Source: Haematococcus lacustris
Taxonomy: Eukaryota > Chlorophyta > Chlorophyceae > Chlamydomonadales > Haematococcaceae
Direction: 5' to 3'
DNA length: 64,000 bases
Assembly: GCA_030144725.1 (NCBI GenBank)
Contig: JASKMD010000003.1
Span: 13,722,496 to 13,786,495, forward strand
A program made the position numbers and the translations under genes. Every line of letters begins with the position of its first letter. The stretch's first letter is position 1. This document shows positions 43,224-55,100 of the stretch, piece after piece. Under the pieces are notes generated by a model. That model worked only from the letters and a program-made list of their open reading frames with translations. It was not told the DNA's origin and did no database searches.

Positions 43224-44543
43224 ATGTCGCGCTCAACCCAGTTCAGCGATTTGCCTTGCGGTGCCCTTGCGCACATTCCACGGTTTGCGACTGCAGTCCC
43301 TGGTGCACGGGGATTTAGCCTGGCTTGCAAGGCCAACCTACATGCCTGTCTAGCCACCTGCCCGAAGTTGGTCCTGCGGCTGGACAACACAAAAGTCAGC
43401 CGGTTCCTGTCACCAGCTGTCCTCGGGGTATTGCGAGCAAGGAAGCAGCCGCTGCAGCTGCAGCTGCGATGGAACGTGGAGGGGCCGCAGTACAACATAC
43501 CCGACATGCTGCGGTTTGTGCTTGGGCTGCTGTGGGGCTGCACGGCCGTGAAAGAGGTGGTGATTGACGGCCTCGCAATGGAGCAGGCTGAGCTGGGTGC
43601 CTGGCTAGGAGCCACCTTAGCGGACAGCTTCCCCGAGCTCACCTCACTCACCCTGGCTGGCGACGTGGGCTATGAAGGGCTATCAGGCCTCCTGTCCGAC
43701 CCAGCATTGAAGGCTCAGCTACTACACCTAGACCTCAGCCACGCGTTGCTCTACGGCCATGATGCAGCAGCGTTCTACAAGGAAGCTGCCAGCCTCCACT
43801 CTCTGCACACGGAGCAGATTGACAGCCCTGCAGAGTCCTTGCATGACCTGCCATGTCAGTGGCGCACGCTGCGTGCAAAGAAGGCAAACCTGGAAGATTT
43901 GGACAAACTGCCTCTGCATGCTGTGAAGGAGGTGGTGCACATTGACCTCCTGGGCGTGTGTGCTAGGGGTGACAGCCTAGATGATATCACAGCCGGTGCC
44001 TCATGCTTTGCAGCGGGTGTGTCTGTCAGGCCTACGGTGGGTACTCTGCGTGTCAACATTGCAGACTCATCTGAGGAGGATCTGGCCGTTCTGGCCGCGT
44101 TGCAACCCCTGGCAGGGTGCGTCCGTGTGGTGGATGTTGTGTGTGGTGATTGGGCATCGGTTGATTCAGAGGCGTTTGATGCTGATGTCATGGAGGCCTT
44201 GCGCCCTGTGTGCCAAGGCTGCAGTGAGCTGTGGGTTAGGAGGGCCACACTCAAGCCTAGTGTGGAGTTGTGGCTCGCCATTGTGGATGGCGTCCCCTCC
44301 ATTGCATTTGTCTACATCCATCAGTGCTTCCAGTGCGATGAGTTAGTGCTAGAGTCCCTTCAGGAGTTTGTGAAAGAGCATGGTGGTAGGGACATGGCCA
44401 TTCACATCGATTACTTCCTACAGTCACCTTTGGGGGCCCATGAGGGTTTGGGTGAGTGCGATCTTTCTGCTTTTGATTTCGGGCCAGTGCGTGTGTGCGT
44501 GGACGAGATGGACTTCTATGACAGCCCATTTGATGCTCTGTAA
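43224..44543 (+). CDS. F-box-like / leucine-rich protein F
   Basis: ATG at 43224 (MSRSTQFSDLPCGALA) chosen by alignment with D; an upstream in-frame ATG at 43182 would add 14 residues. The N-terminus is F-box-like, with TCPKLVLRLDNTKVSRFL next. The body matches D almost continuously (NIPDMLRFVLGLLWGCTAV, LGAWLGATLADSFPEL, SLHDLPCQWRTLR, ITAGASCFAAGVSVRP, EHGGRDMAIHIDYFL). Stop at 44543. The palindrome cluster lies immediately upstream. Probable SCF-type substrate receptor, inferred from the N-terminal motif. Confidence 0.75.
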   Translation: MSRSTQFSDLPCGALAHIPRFATAVPGARGFSLACKANLHACLATCPKLVLRLDNTKVSRFLSPAVLGVLRARKQPLQLQLRWNVEGPQYNIPDMLRFVLGLLWGCTAVKEVVIDGLAMEQAELGAWLGATLADSFPELTSLTLAGDVGYEGLSGLLSDPALKAQLLHLDLSHALLYGHDAAAFYKEAASLHSLHTEQIDSPAESLHDLPCQWRTLRAKKANLEDLDKLPLHAVKEVVHIDLLGVCARGDSLDDITAGASCFAAGVSVRPTVGTLRVNIADSSEEDLAVLAALQPLAGCVRVVDVVCGDWASVDSEAFDADVMEALRPVCQGCSELWVRRATLKPSVELWLAIVDGVPSIAFVYIHQCFQCDELVLESLQEFVKEHGGRDMAIHIDYFLQSPLGAHEGLGECDLSAFDFGPVRVCVDEMDFYDSPFDAL

Positions 44544-44707
44544 GATCATCCGGTCTCTGTTCCATGGTGACCTCACCTCAATGAAAGTCCTCTCACCAAC
44601 CATGCTGAAATCTATATACCAATGCACAGCTGTCCCTGACAACATCTGTATAGTCAGACTCATGGATGTCATTCGTATTTCAGGAAGCAACATTGTTACA
44701 CACTTAG

Positions 44708-46140
44708 TCAGGGCTCGAAATGTTGGGGAGGCCTTGCAACACTCCTTGCCCTCTTGGCGGCCTTCTCCTGCACCTTTTGCTCAGCCTCAGCCTCAACCTT
44801 GGCCTTCCTTGCAGCCGCCTTCGCTATCTGCTTCAACCCTGTAATCAACTGGGTTGGAAGCTCATCATCCCACTGCTTCAGATAATGCTTCTCGTGCTCT
44901 GCAACAAGGGGTGGTGAGTAGGGTGGCAGTTTCACCATGACGTCCCTATACACCTCAAACTCCGCTACCAATGGCCACCCATGTCGTGGCTTCACTGTGG
45001 GCATCACGTTGCTGCAGAACAGCTTGCCCAAGCCATGCACATATGTGGTCTCACCAGGCTTGAATCCTGGTGATGAATAGAAGTGGATGCGTACACTCAT
45101 GGTGTTGGCCTGGCCCTCATCCCCTGCATGCAACAAATAACCCCTGATGCATACACACTGGCCTGCCTCTACCTTCACCCTGTGCACTTTCAAAGGCTTC
45201 ATACCACCCAACTCCGCCTCATATGCTGCCACCTGTGCTGCAGTGGGGTTCTCGCCAAACACCGCCTCTGCATGGCGCTCTGCCACCATCACCCAACCCA
45301 CACTGTCCGGTAGCAGCAACAGGAAAAATGTCTGGATGGCTATGATGAACACCATGCCATCCCTGAACCTCTGGATGGCATCAGGGTCGGCATTGGCCGC
45401 ATCCAACTTGGCCGTCACCTCTGCGCTGTCATTCCTAGGATCTGGCTGCACATCCATGTGTACCACTTGGGCTTCCACAGTCCTATATGCTGGAAATGTG
45501 CTGAAGTGAAAATTGTTCGCTGTGCCATATGTGACCACCTTCCTCATGTGCCTGAAGTCATTCCCTATGATGGTGCCCCCCCTGATGTTCCCACCTGCTA
45601 CCTCCTCAATGAATGGCATCAACATGCTCAAGTACTTGGAAGCTACATTCGCAGCCATCTGCACCTGTCTGTTCAGCTTGTCCACCATGCCACCTGCCTT
45701 AGCCTTCATGTCCTCCCACTGCCTGGCTGCCCACGGTGTGCTCAATTCAGCAATCTCTGAGCTGTCACTCAGTTTACCTTCAGCATTGGTGGAGGTGACT
45801 GTCATCTGCAGGCGTTGGCCTGTGCCAAAGTCTGTGCCCAACCAGTCCCCCTGATCCGTTGGGTTGCCGTGCTCATCAAAGGTGCCCTCCTTGAAGATCA
45901 CCTCTGCAAACTGTACCACCAAGAACAACAATGCCCACAACAACTTGGGGAACCTGGAGGGCTGCAACCGGTCCGGCAGCCGGAACACACCAAACCCCTG
46001 CTTCTCTACATGTCTAGCGAATGCAATGCGCTGCTCCTTTGTCTCTACTGCTAGTACATCAGGCTGTAACAAGGGGTGAGAGGGTGCAGCCCACACCCTC
46101 TCTGGTGTGACCGGGGGGGTGTTGGCCTCAGCCGCAGCCT
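44708..46140 (-). CDS. 2OG-Fe(II) dioxygenase-like exon
   Basis: About 477 codons after an acceptor (CATTGCAG) near 46141. A methionine at 46216 gives a 502-codon ORF, but its first 25 residues would lie in the preceding intron. The start has an [20 protein letters not shown] segment common at the front of 2OG oxygenases. The iron ligands are HxD in VVHMDVQP (near 45460) and a distal His in YLLHAGDEG (near 45125), about 110 residues apart, followed by Arg in MSVRIHFYS (near 45085) as the 2OG carboxylate ligand. The tail is Lys/Ala/Glu-rich. TET/JBP-type or phytanoyl-CoA-hydroxylase-type enzymes both fit; which one is not decided here. Confidence 0.6.
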
Positions 46141-49100
46141 GCAATGTGGGGTAGGGTTTGCAACAAGAGGGGCAGGTGTCACAGCATGATTTGTACTTGA
46201 TTCTCCTATGCTCCATATTCTGAGCCTCACCTCTTTACTCGACCTCACGCCTGTGGTTCGCCTCTTCACAGTCTTATCGGCAGGGTTGGGCGTAGCCTTT
46301 GCCTACACAACAATTAAGCACCATCGACATGGGCAATGATCAACACATGCACCACATATGCTCGTCACATCAACACAACACACCCATGCCTCTTCTCACC
46401 TGACAGACAGCACACTGCGTGGACTATCCTGGCTCAGTACATTTTGTGCTATTGCTACATCTTTCATCCCACCTGGGAGGCCAGAGGTGCTCCTCTCCGT
46501 GGCCTGCCACTGGCCTGGCTCTGGACCTGCATCATGGAAGCACGCATGGCATGTGGGAGGCACGTGTGTCAGGGGCATGGGCGTGCAAGGTTGAGCCCTC
46601 TCACCGCCTCAGCCTGTGTATCCATGGCGTCCGCCTCCTCTTCCTCCATGGAGCTTCCGTCTCCGCCTGCGCCTCTGCCCCTGCCCCTGCCCCTGCCTTT
46701 GCGGCTGCCCCTGCGCCTGCCCCTGCGCCTACCCCGGCCCTTGCCCTTGTCCTGCGCGACCTTCACCGCCTTTGCTTTTGTTGGCTCCTGCGTGGGCAAT
46801 GTGGACATGTCGTAGGGGTGCAACATGCGTCCATGCCTTAGCTACCAGCCCAGTAGTGCACCATGCCCATATCGTTTGTGTGGCTCACCTCATGCGCCAG
46901 CTCCTCAGAAACCGTGAGCTCCGAATCATCGTCTGTCGCCGGCTTGGGTGGCAGCGCCTGCAATGCATGACAGTATCGTTATGAGGTCAGCCACAAATGA
47001 GACCTACTCATGCGTCATGCCCATGTCACAAGGGTGCCTCACCTCATCGTCGTCGTCAGCAAGTGACCCAAAGTACCCGGTGCCAGCGATGGCAGCGTGG
47101 CCTGGCTTCTGCAAGTCAAGTGGTTGAAGGACATACAAGTCATGGCTGCCAACCCCTGTCGCTCTGTGTGGTATCCGATAGCACTTCCTACCTCCCATGT
47201 GCTCAGCGCCTGTGTCTGTTGAGCCTGCTCCCGTGGCCGCTTCAGTGGGTTGTCCAGCTGGCTGTCAGGGATGGGCTCTTCGTCCTGGCATGCAGGGATG
47301 GGCGCATCGGCCTCCATCTGTCATGTGCATCAGTCAAGCACAACAGTCCAAGCAAGTGTGGTGTGATTGGGCCATGTGTCTTCATGCATGACGTGCATTA
47401 CATATGATCTGACATACCACAGCAGCCGCCTGTTTCTGGCTGGGGTCTTCTTGGCTGTCCAGGATGGTCACGACCTGGTCAGGGGTCTTCTGTTCCTGCA
47501 TCCCAGGTTCAAGTGGTCTGTAAAGAGTGGTGTCCAGAGAGCCTTGTCCTTTATCAAGGTGCGGTCGGTGTTGTCTCTGTCTAATACGCCCACCTCCTGA
47601 GTGCATAAGTCAATCATGGTGGGGTTGGGGTCAGGTACATATGGTCCGGGTGGGGGCAGCGAGGCAAAGTCTGGGAACTCCTCTTTGTAGGGCGCCACCT
47701 GCACACTCATGGCGTGTTGCAAGAGTGACACTGGGTGTGGGAATAGGTTATCATATGTAGGGCACCGAGCTCACCAATGTGGTCCACCCTGACTCGGCCC
47801 TCAGCGTCTTCAACAGGGTAGGCCGGAGTTTGGCTACCTCCGCCTCCGTGATGGTGAGTCTGGTCACAAAGGCTGGCCCCCTGCATCCATACTCATCACG
47901 TTGCATGAGTCCCCGGACGCCCATGCACTGCATTGATGCACGCTCTTGGTATTGGCATTCTGCAGGCCTCCACTCTCACCTTGTCATGTACATGTCCCTG
48001 CACAGGTGCTCCATGGCCAGGATGATCCTGTCACCACATGTGTTACCATCACGTTGCTGATCCACTGCGCCAATGATGTACCTCCACTCGCTCACACCCA
48101 ACACCCCTGAGCACCAGCGCCGGATGCGATCCCAGCGCCAGACATCCAGGCCGCCGGGCTTCTGCACCAGTGAGACATGCAACACCTTCGAGTCAGTGAG
48201 GAAAGTCGTATTTACGAGTGTCCAGTGAGCCGTCAGCATGGATATGCTGTTGGTGTACAGGAAGGTACAACCCACCGGCAAGCTGTCCCACAACACAAGG
48301 ATGCCCCTCTTGTGTAGCGAACGGCTCCTCGAAGCCTAGCTCGCCTCACGGTACTTCTGTACTGCAGTGTGACATGGTGGGCGAAAGGGGCAGGTGGGCC
48401 TTCGTGCACACCTGCTTCAGAGGTTCGACTCATCGGGGGAAACGTTCTAAACCCTGGCCGTGTCATGCTGTGGGAAAGAAGGTAGTTATCGGTTGTCGGC
48501 GCTGCTCTTAGCACGCTACATTTTGGTTTCCGACCGACGTTGCTACTAACGCCACTTTCTCCCTAAGCAAATGACTGCCAATAAGGAGCCTCCTCCTGGA
48601 GGAGACAAACGACAGGAGCGTCCTGCTCCTGGGAGCCAAACTCCTGGCTCCCCGCCCCCAGCGACTCCGAACGCCACTACTGGTGCTCCAGCGGGAGTCC
48701 CTGCTGCGACTGGGGCGCCAACTATTGGCACGACGGTGTCTATCACCAACCCTGTCCTTCCTGTGCCTATCACAAGCCCCGCCTTCGCGGAAATCGAGAG
48801 GGTTACTGGTCTACCACCTGCTCAGGCGATGGATCTGCTGAAGAACGTCCTGCAGACTCTGAACGCTATGTCCTCCGCTCAGCCTCCGGCTGGCCCAGCA
48901 CCTTCTGCTGTGGCGGCCCCTGGAGCTGCCCCGCTCTCTTATGCAGGAGCCCTGACAGCTGCCCCGATCCTGCCTGATGTTGGCACGTCTGCGGTTACTG
49001 CGCAATTTGACGAGATTCAGAGGCTTCGCCAGCAGCTGGTGGGAGCGAATGCGAACCTCCAGGCTTCGCAGAACGAAGCTGTCCGGATCCGAGCGGAGCT

Positions 49101-52100
49101 CGCTGAGATGGAGCGTCTCCAGGGCCTGCAGAATGCGCTGGTGAGTGGAGAGCAGACTGTGGCAGACATACGCAACCAGTATTCGCAGTCAGCTCGACCT
49201 GCTGTGAATGGTAGCAGTGGCACCTCTGCTGCAAAGCCTGCTGCTGCTGCACCAGCCTCGTCTGGCACCACCGCACCTGCTGCACATGTCGCACCTGTTG
49301 CGCCGCACCCGTTGTCAGTAGGACAGGCACCTTCATCTCAGGTTGCGTCCCCTTTACCTGTGTCAGCATCTCTGCCCAGGGTCAAGGTTCCAGGTCCTGA
49401 GAAATGGACAGATCAGTGCCTCAACACCTCTCGAGTAGCAGAAATATTCTGTGAAGACCTAGAAGTCCACTGTGCATATTTGCGCATTGACCCTGCTGAT
49501 GCCCTGCCAAACTTCCTGACAGGCAAAGCACGTGAGGTATGGTATCCAGCCACTAGGAATGCCCATATCCTTGCACATGGCGTTAGGCCCACCTGGTCAT
49601 TCCTGCGTACCTCTTTTAAAGAGATGGCTGGTGATGACCTGCGTAATGACTCAGATGTGCACCGCAGGAAGCTGCTGGATCCAGGTGCATTACGCATGAC
49701 AGCTGGTTCTACCCTCAATGCGTACATCACTGAGTTCAGGAATACCCTGACTGTTGCAGGCATGACTTGCATGGCACCTGCAATGCTTGTGGCTACCTTC
49801 ATTAGGGGTCTCACCCCTGAGCTGCAGGGACGTGTTGTGCATGACCTGGCACTCATGGCTGAGCCCACCCTCACTGATGCTATCCAGGCTGCAGTGAATG
49901 GGCAGAAGGTGCTGTTTGCAGTATCCACCAGCATTGGGGGACGTCGCCCTCCTCCACCTGTAGCTGCCTTTGTGCCTCACAAGCAGATGGACCGTATCAG
50001 AGGCTTCACCGCTCCTGCTGGAGGATTTCCTCCTTCGGCCCCTCGTGGCCCCTACTGGGATGTCAGCAGCAGCAGCAGCAGTGGCCACCGTGGAAGTCGC
50101 CACAGCAGCCAGGGTGGTGGACGTCCTCCACGGCCCCCTCCTCCTGCTGCCCCTGTGTCTGATGCCCCTCCCAGGCCACCTCCTGGCCATGCCTGCCACC
50201 ACTGCTGGAACCCCGCCCACTTCAGGGACTACTGCAACCTCAAGCACCTGTCTGCTGAGGAGGCCCGCCGGGTCTCTGGGTTCCCCCGCCCCTCCTCCCT
50301 GGGCCCTCCTTCTGGCCATGGTGCTGGGGACCGTCCCCCACGGGGTCCAGGCAAGCGTGACCGCAGCCCAGGCAAGGGTGGATGGAAGCAGCAGGGTGGC
50401 AAGGGTGACCGCCGCCGCTGATGTGTTGCCCAACCAGCCGGTCAGAACTGTGTTGGTGCCTGTAGCACTGTGCCCGCTGAAGAGGCATGTATGCCCAAGG
50501 GCCCTGCTGCAGACGACTGTGTGTTACACTTCTCGTTTTCTGGCAAAGTGAATGGCTATGATTGCACTCTGCTGTTTGACAGTGGGGCAGCTGCTAGCTT
50601 CATTAATTGTGCTGCCGTTGAGCAGTACCAGCTGTCCAGTTATAAACTGAAGCAGCCCAAGGAGTTCCTTGTGGCCAATGGGCAGCCTGTGATTTGTACG
50701 CATGCATGCAGCGTCCAGTTGAATGTGCAGACTCTGAGCTGCAGGGTCGAGTTGTTGGTGATGCCTGAGATGTTTTCTGCCTTTGACATCTTAATGGGCA
50801 GTGACTGGCTTCAGTCCAATGGTGTGCTGCTGGACTACCTAGCTCGTACTATTACAGTACAAATGGCTTCTGCTAAAACAATACTCAAATGTGAGCCAGC
50901 AGCGCCAATTATGGCTCCCCATTGTGCTCATATCCTGGCAAAACATAAGCAAGCCACTGTGTCAGCAAAAGTGGCTTACAGGTGGTTAAGGAAAGGCGGC
51001 CAGTCCCTGGTAGCACTCATCTCGTCTCAGCCCATCAACCCTACCCCAGCAAGTGTAATCCGTTCACCCAACCCCTAATCCAGCTAATTTGCTGTCCAAT
51101 GACCTTGACCCTCACTCTCACTCAACTGCCTCACCCTCTACCTCACCTATCAATTACCCAACCTCTATACCCCCTGCAGTTGCAGCACAGCTGACGACAC
51201 TCATCTCTGAGTACGACGATGTCTTCGCCCCTTTCAATTCTCTACCCCCTCAACGTCCAGTGGGACATACCATTCCCCTTCAGCCTGGCTGTAAGCCACC
51301 AGCTTTGCCATCATATAAGATGAGCCAGCCAGAGCTGTTGGAGATGAAAAAGCAGGTAGCAACCTTCTTGGAGCAGGGCATCATCGAACCCTCCTCCTCT
51401 CCCTACGCTGCCCCTGTCCTCTTTGTCAAAAAGAAATCAGGTGAGTTGAGGATGTGTGTAGACTATCGTCAGTTGAACAAAATTACACTTAGGGATCAAT
51501 ACCCACTACCTCGAGTGGATGACCTGTTTGACAGGTTGGCTGGGTGTACAGTGTTTTCGTCACTTGACCTGCAAGCTGGATATCACTAGATCAGGATACC
51601 TGATGAGGATGTCCCTAAAACAGCTTTCAGGACACCCAGTGGCCTATATCAGTTTAAGGTTCTATGCTTTGGATTAACCAATGCACCAGCCACGTTTCAA
51701 CGTGTGATGAACAATGCTTTTGCTGATGTCATTAATGACTGCGCCCTTGTGTACATAGATGATATCCTCATCATGTCTAAAAATGTGCCAGAACACTTCA
51801 CACATTTAAGGAGGGTCCTTGAGTTATTACGTAAGCATCAGTTTAAAGCTAAATTATCGAAGTGTGAGTTCCTTAAAACTGCACTTAAGTTCCTGGGTCA
51901 CATTGTGAGTGACCAAGGCATAGCTGTTGACCCTGATAAAGTAAAGTCTATTACTTCCTGGCCTGTGCCACGCAGTCTAACTGCCATGCAGCAGTTCCTT
52001 GGTGCTGCAAATTTTGTGCGCAAATTTGTACACAATTTCAGTGCTATTTCAGCACCACTTACTGACCTGACTGGTAAAGCAGGTACAGATTTCAATTGGC

Positions 52101-55100
52101 AAAAATGGCCTGATGATAAGTTAAAAGCTTTTGATGCTCTCAAGCATGCCATTTCCAGAGTACCTTTACTCAAAATCCCTGATATTACCAAACCATTTCA
52201 GGTTTATTGTGACGCCTCTTTGCAAGGCGTAGGGGCAGTACTTATGCAAGAGGGTTATCCTCTAGCTTATTTAAGCAAGAAGCTGATTCCAGCTGAGAAG
52301 AACTATACCACTGGTGAACAAGAATTACTTGCAATTATCACTGCATGTAAAGAGTGGCGGTGTTACCTGGAAGGTGTTCCCTTCACGTTATACACAGATC
52401 ACAAGCCTTTGGTGGCTTTAAAAACCCAGAAGGTCTTGTCAAGACGCCAGACTAGGTGGTTGGAGTTTCTCTCCCGATATGATTTTACCATTGAATATCT
52501 ACCTGGTGAGACTAACCCTGCTGACCCTCTGTCACGCATACCTGATGCTCCTGCCAGCAACCCTGTCATGGTTATGACCAGGAGCAAGAAGCGCCTTTTG
52601 GAGGGGGAGGAAGCTGGTGTGGTACAGCCTGCTCAGCCTGCCTTTCAGCAGCCGCAGCAGGAGCCACAGCCTCAGCTGGATTTGGAACAGCCCTTGCCCC
52701 CACCTCCTTTACCTGTGCACCCGTTGCATGCTGTCAATATGACAGAGCAGCTGCTGGCAGCATATGCAGCAGACGAGGACTTTGCCAGCACGGTGGATCA
52801 ATATGATCAGGATAAGCATGGCTTGTATCGCACCAAAGGCAAGAACCAGATAGTGATTCCTAACTGCCAACAGCTCAAAGCCAGGATATTGGTGGAGATG
52901 CATGATGCACAGTTTGCAGGCCATGTGGGGATCACCAAGACGCTGGAGCGTATCTCCAGGATATTCTGGTGGCCACGCATGAGATCTGAAGTACGTCACT
53001 ATGTGAGTAACTGTGATGCATGCCAGCGCAACAAGTCTGTGAATACCAGACCTGGTGGTTTACTCACACCACTGGCCATACCCTATGACAGATGGGAGTC
53101 CATGTCTATGGACTTGATCACTAAGCTACCGCCCGGTGATCATGGTTTTGATGCCATTGCTGTCTTTGTGGATAGGCTATCTAAAATGGTACATTTTGTG
53201 CCATGCCGTGAGTCTATGAATGCTGAGGGCTTTGCCCGCCTGTTCATTGATAACGTGTTTAAACACCATGGAGTGCCCAGGGAAATAATCTCTGATAGGG
53301 GCTCTCACTTTACTAATCAATTCTGGGCGTCAGTTATGGCCATTCTTGGTGTAAAAGAATGTAAATCTAGTGCCTACCATCCTGAGTCTGATGGTCAAAC
53401 AGAGCGGTACAATCGTACCCTGGAGGAAATGCTTCGACATTACATCTCCCCTGCCCAGTCTGACTGGCCCTTCTTCCTGTCACTGGCCGAGTTCGCTGTG
53501 AACAACAGCTGGCAGGAATCCATCCAGTCCACGCCCTTCCTGGTCAACACTGGCTAGTCACCTCTGACACCGGCTTTGCTGGAACTGCCAGGTGAGGTGT
53601 ACTGTCCCTCTGCCAGGAAGCTGTCTGAGTGGTGGCAGAGTAATGTCAAGCAGGCACGCCATTTCATGGAACAAGCTCAGCAGCGCCAGGCCTATCTGGC
53701 CAACAAGGGACGCAGGGATGTGCAGTTCAGCCCTGGTCAGCTAGTGCTGCTGAGCACCAAGAACCTCCGGCTGAAGCCAGGTAAGGCTAAGAAACTGCTG
53801 CCCAGGTTCATTGGGCCCTTTAAGGTCTTGGAGCACGTAGGTCCTGTTGCTGTGCGCCTAGACCTGCCTCCTGCCATGGCACGCATGCACCCTGTGTTCC
53901 ATGTCGCCCTGTTGAGACCCTACACTTCTGAGCATCCTCACTTGCCTCCTCCTGTGGATTGGCTAGATGAGGCGCCTCTGTATGAAGTTGAAAAGCTGCT
54001 CGCCCATCGTGGTGTACGTGCTGGTAGAGCACGAGGCTACTTGGTCAAGTGGCAGGGTTATGATGACTCTTACAACACATGGGAGCCAAGGAATAACCTT
54101 GTGAACTGCCAAGAAGTGTTGACTGCATATAATGCAGTGCATGGTTTGTCTTAGCATCACTGCTATAGTGTTGCGAGTCCTTGTGTTCTCACGAGGGCGG
54201 AGCGTTTCCTCTTTGGAGGGGGAGGAATGTAGCGAACGGCTCCTCGAAGCCTAGCTCGCCTCACGGTACTTCTGTACTGCAGTGTGACATGGTGGGCGAA
54301 AGGGGCAGGTGGGCCTTCGTGCACACCTGCTTCAGAGGTTCGACTCCTCGGGGGAAACGTTCTAAACCCTGGCCGTGTCATGCTGTGGGAAAGAAGGTAG
54401 TTATCGGTTGTCGGCGCTGCTCTTAGCACGCTACATCTTGGGGTATGCCACCACCAGCACCCAGTGTTGCTCGCTGATGTTCAGCGGCAGCAGCAGGGCC
54501 TCAACATCCGACCACTGACGAAAACCCCTGGACTTCAACCACATGTCTGGTTGGCGGGTTGTCCGTGCGTAGCGGGTGTAGTCTACTGGATTATTGTCGT
54601 CCTTCAGCAGATTGCAGGTCATCCAGATGTCACAGATCATGAACGATCTTTCACGGCCATACTCCACCTGCAACGCACCACGCAGTGACAGCCAGAAGAC
54701 CTCGTTACGGTACACTGTGTCATGCATGACAGCTATACCTGGGTGCCCAGGCTGTACATTCCCTACCGTCAACCTGGCTGCAGCAACATCGATCTCTAAG
54801 GTGCCCAGGTAATGTGGCCACGGCGAATCTGGAGCAAGGCGACGCAATGATTCAGCGTCACATGCCCTGGAAATCTTCAACACCTGCAACAAATACCACA
54901 GCCACGATTGTATGTAACTCATGCATCCATCTGGGCCATGACATGTACTCACCAAGACAGCCAGGTAACCTTGACCATATCATGTACCCACCCTGTCCTC
55001 AGGTCATACCTGGGCTGCGTCAAATGGTACAGAGTCGTCCACACCTCTGGCTGGCCCTGACACCAGCTGCCCAGCCTGAAACAGCTCTGTCGTGGTAATC

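Larger units (their letters stand above)
48313..54435 (+). mobile_element. Ty3/Gypsy chromovirus, defective copy 2
   Basis: 6123 bp, same family as 7348-13553, with 208-bp LTRs that differ at about one position (near 48432: CTCATCG against CTCCTCG). It is inserted antisense into the Ulp1 exon. gag is intact. pol has a frameshift near 51050-51080, where sequence present in copy 1 is missing, and two TAG codons in place of CAG (51587 and 53555), so it cannot make a full Pol. Confidence 0.96.

Noticed and set aside
46141..46216. CCDTCPSCC start of the 502-codon ORF as a zinc-binding N-terminus
   Set aside because: This stretch fits better as the intron between GAG|GTGAGG and CATTGCAG, which keeps phase 0 on both sides; not fully excluded.
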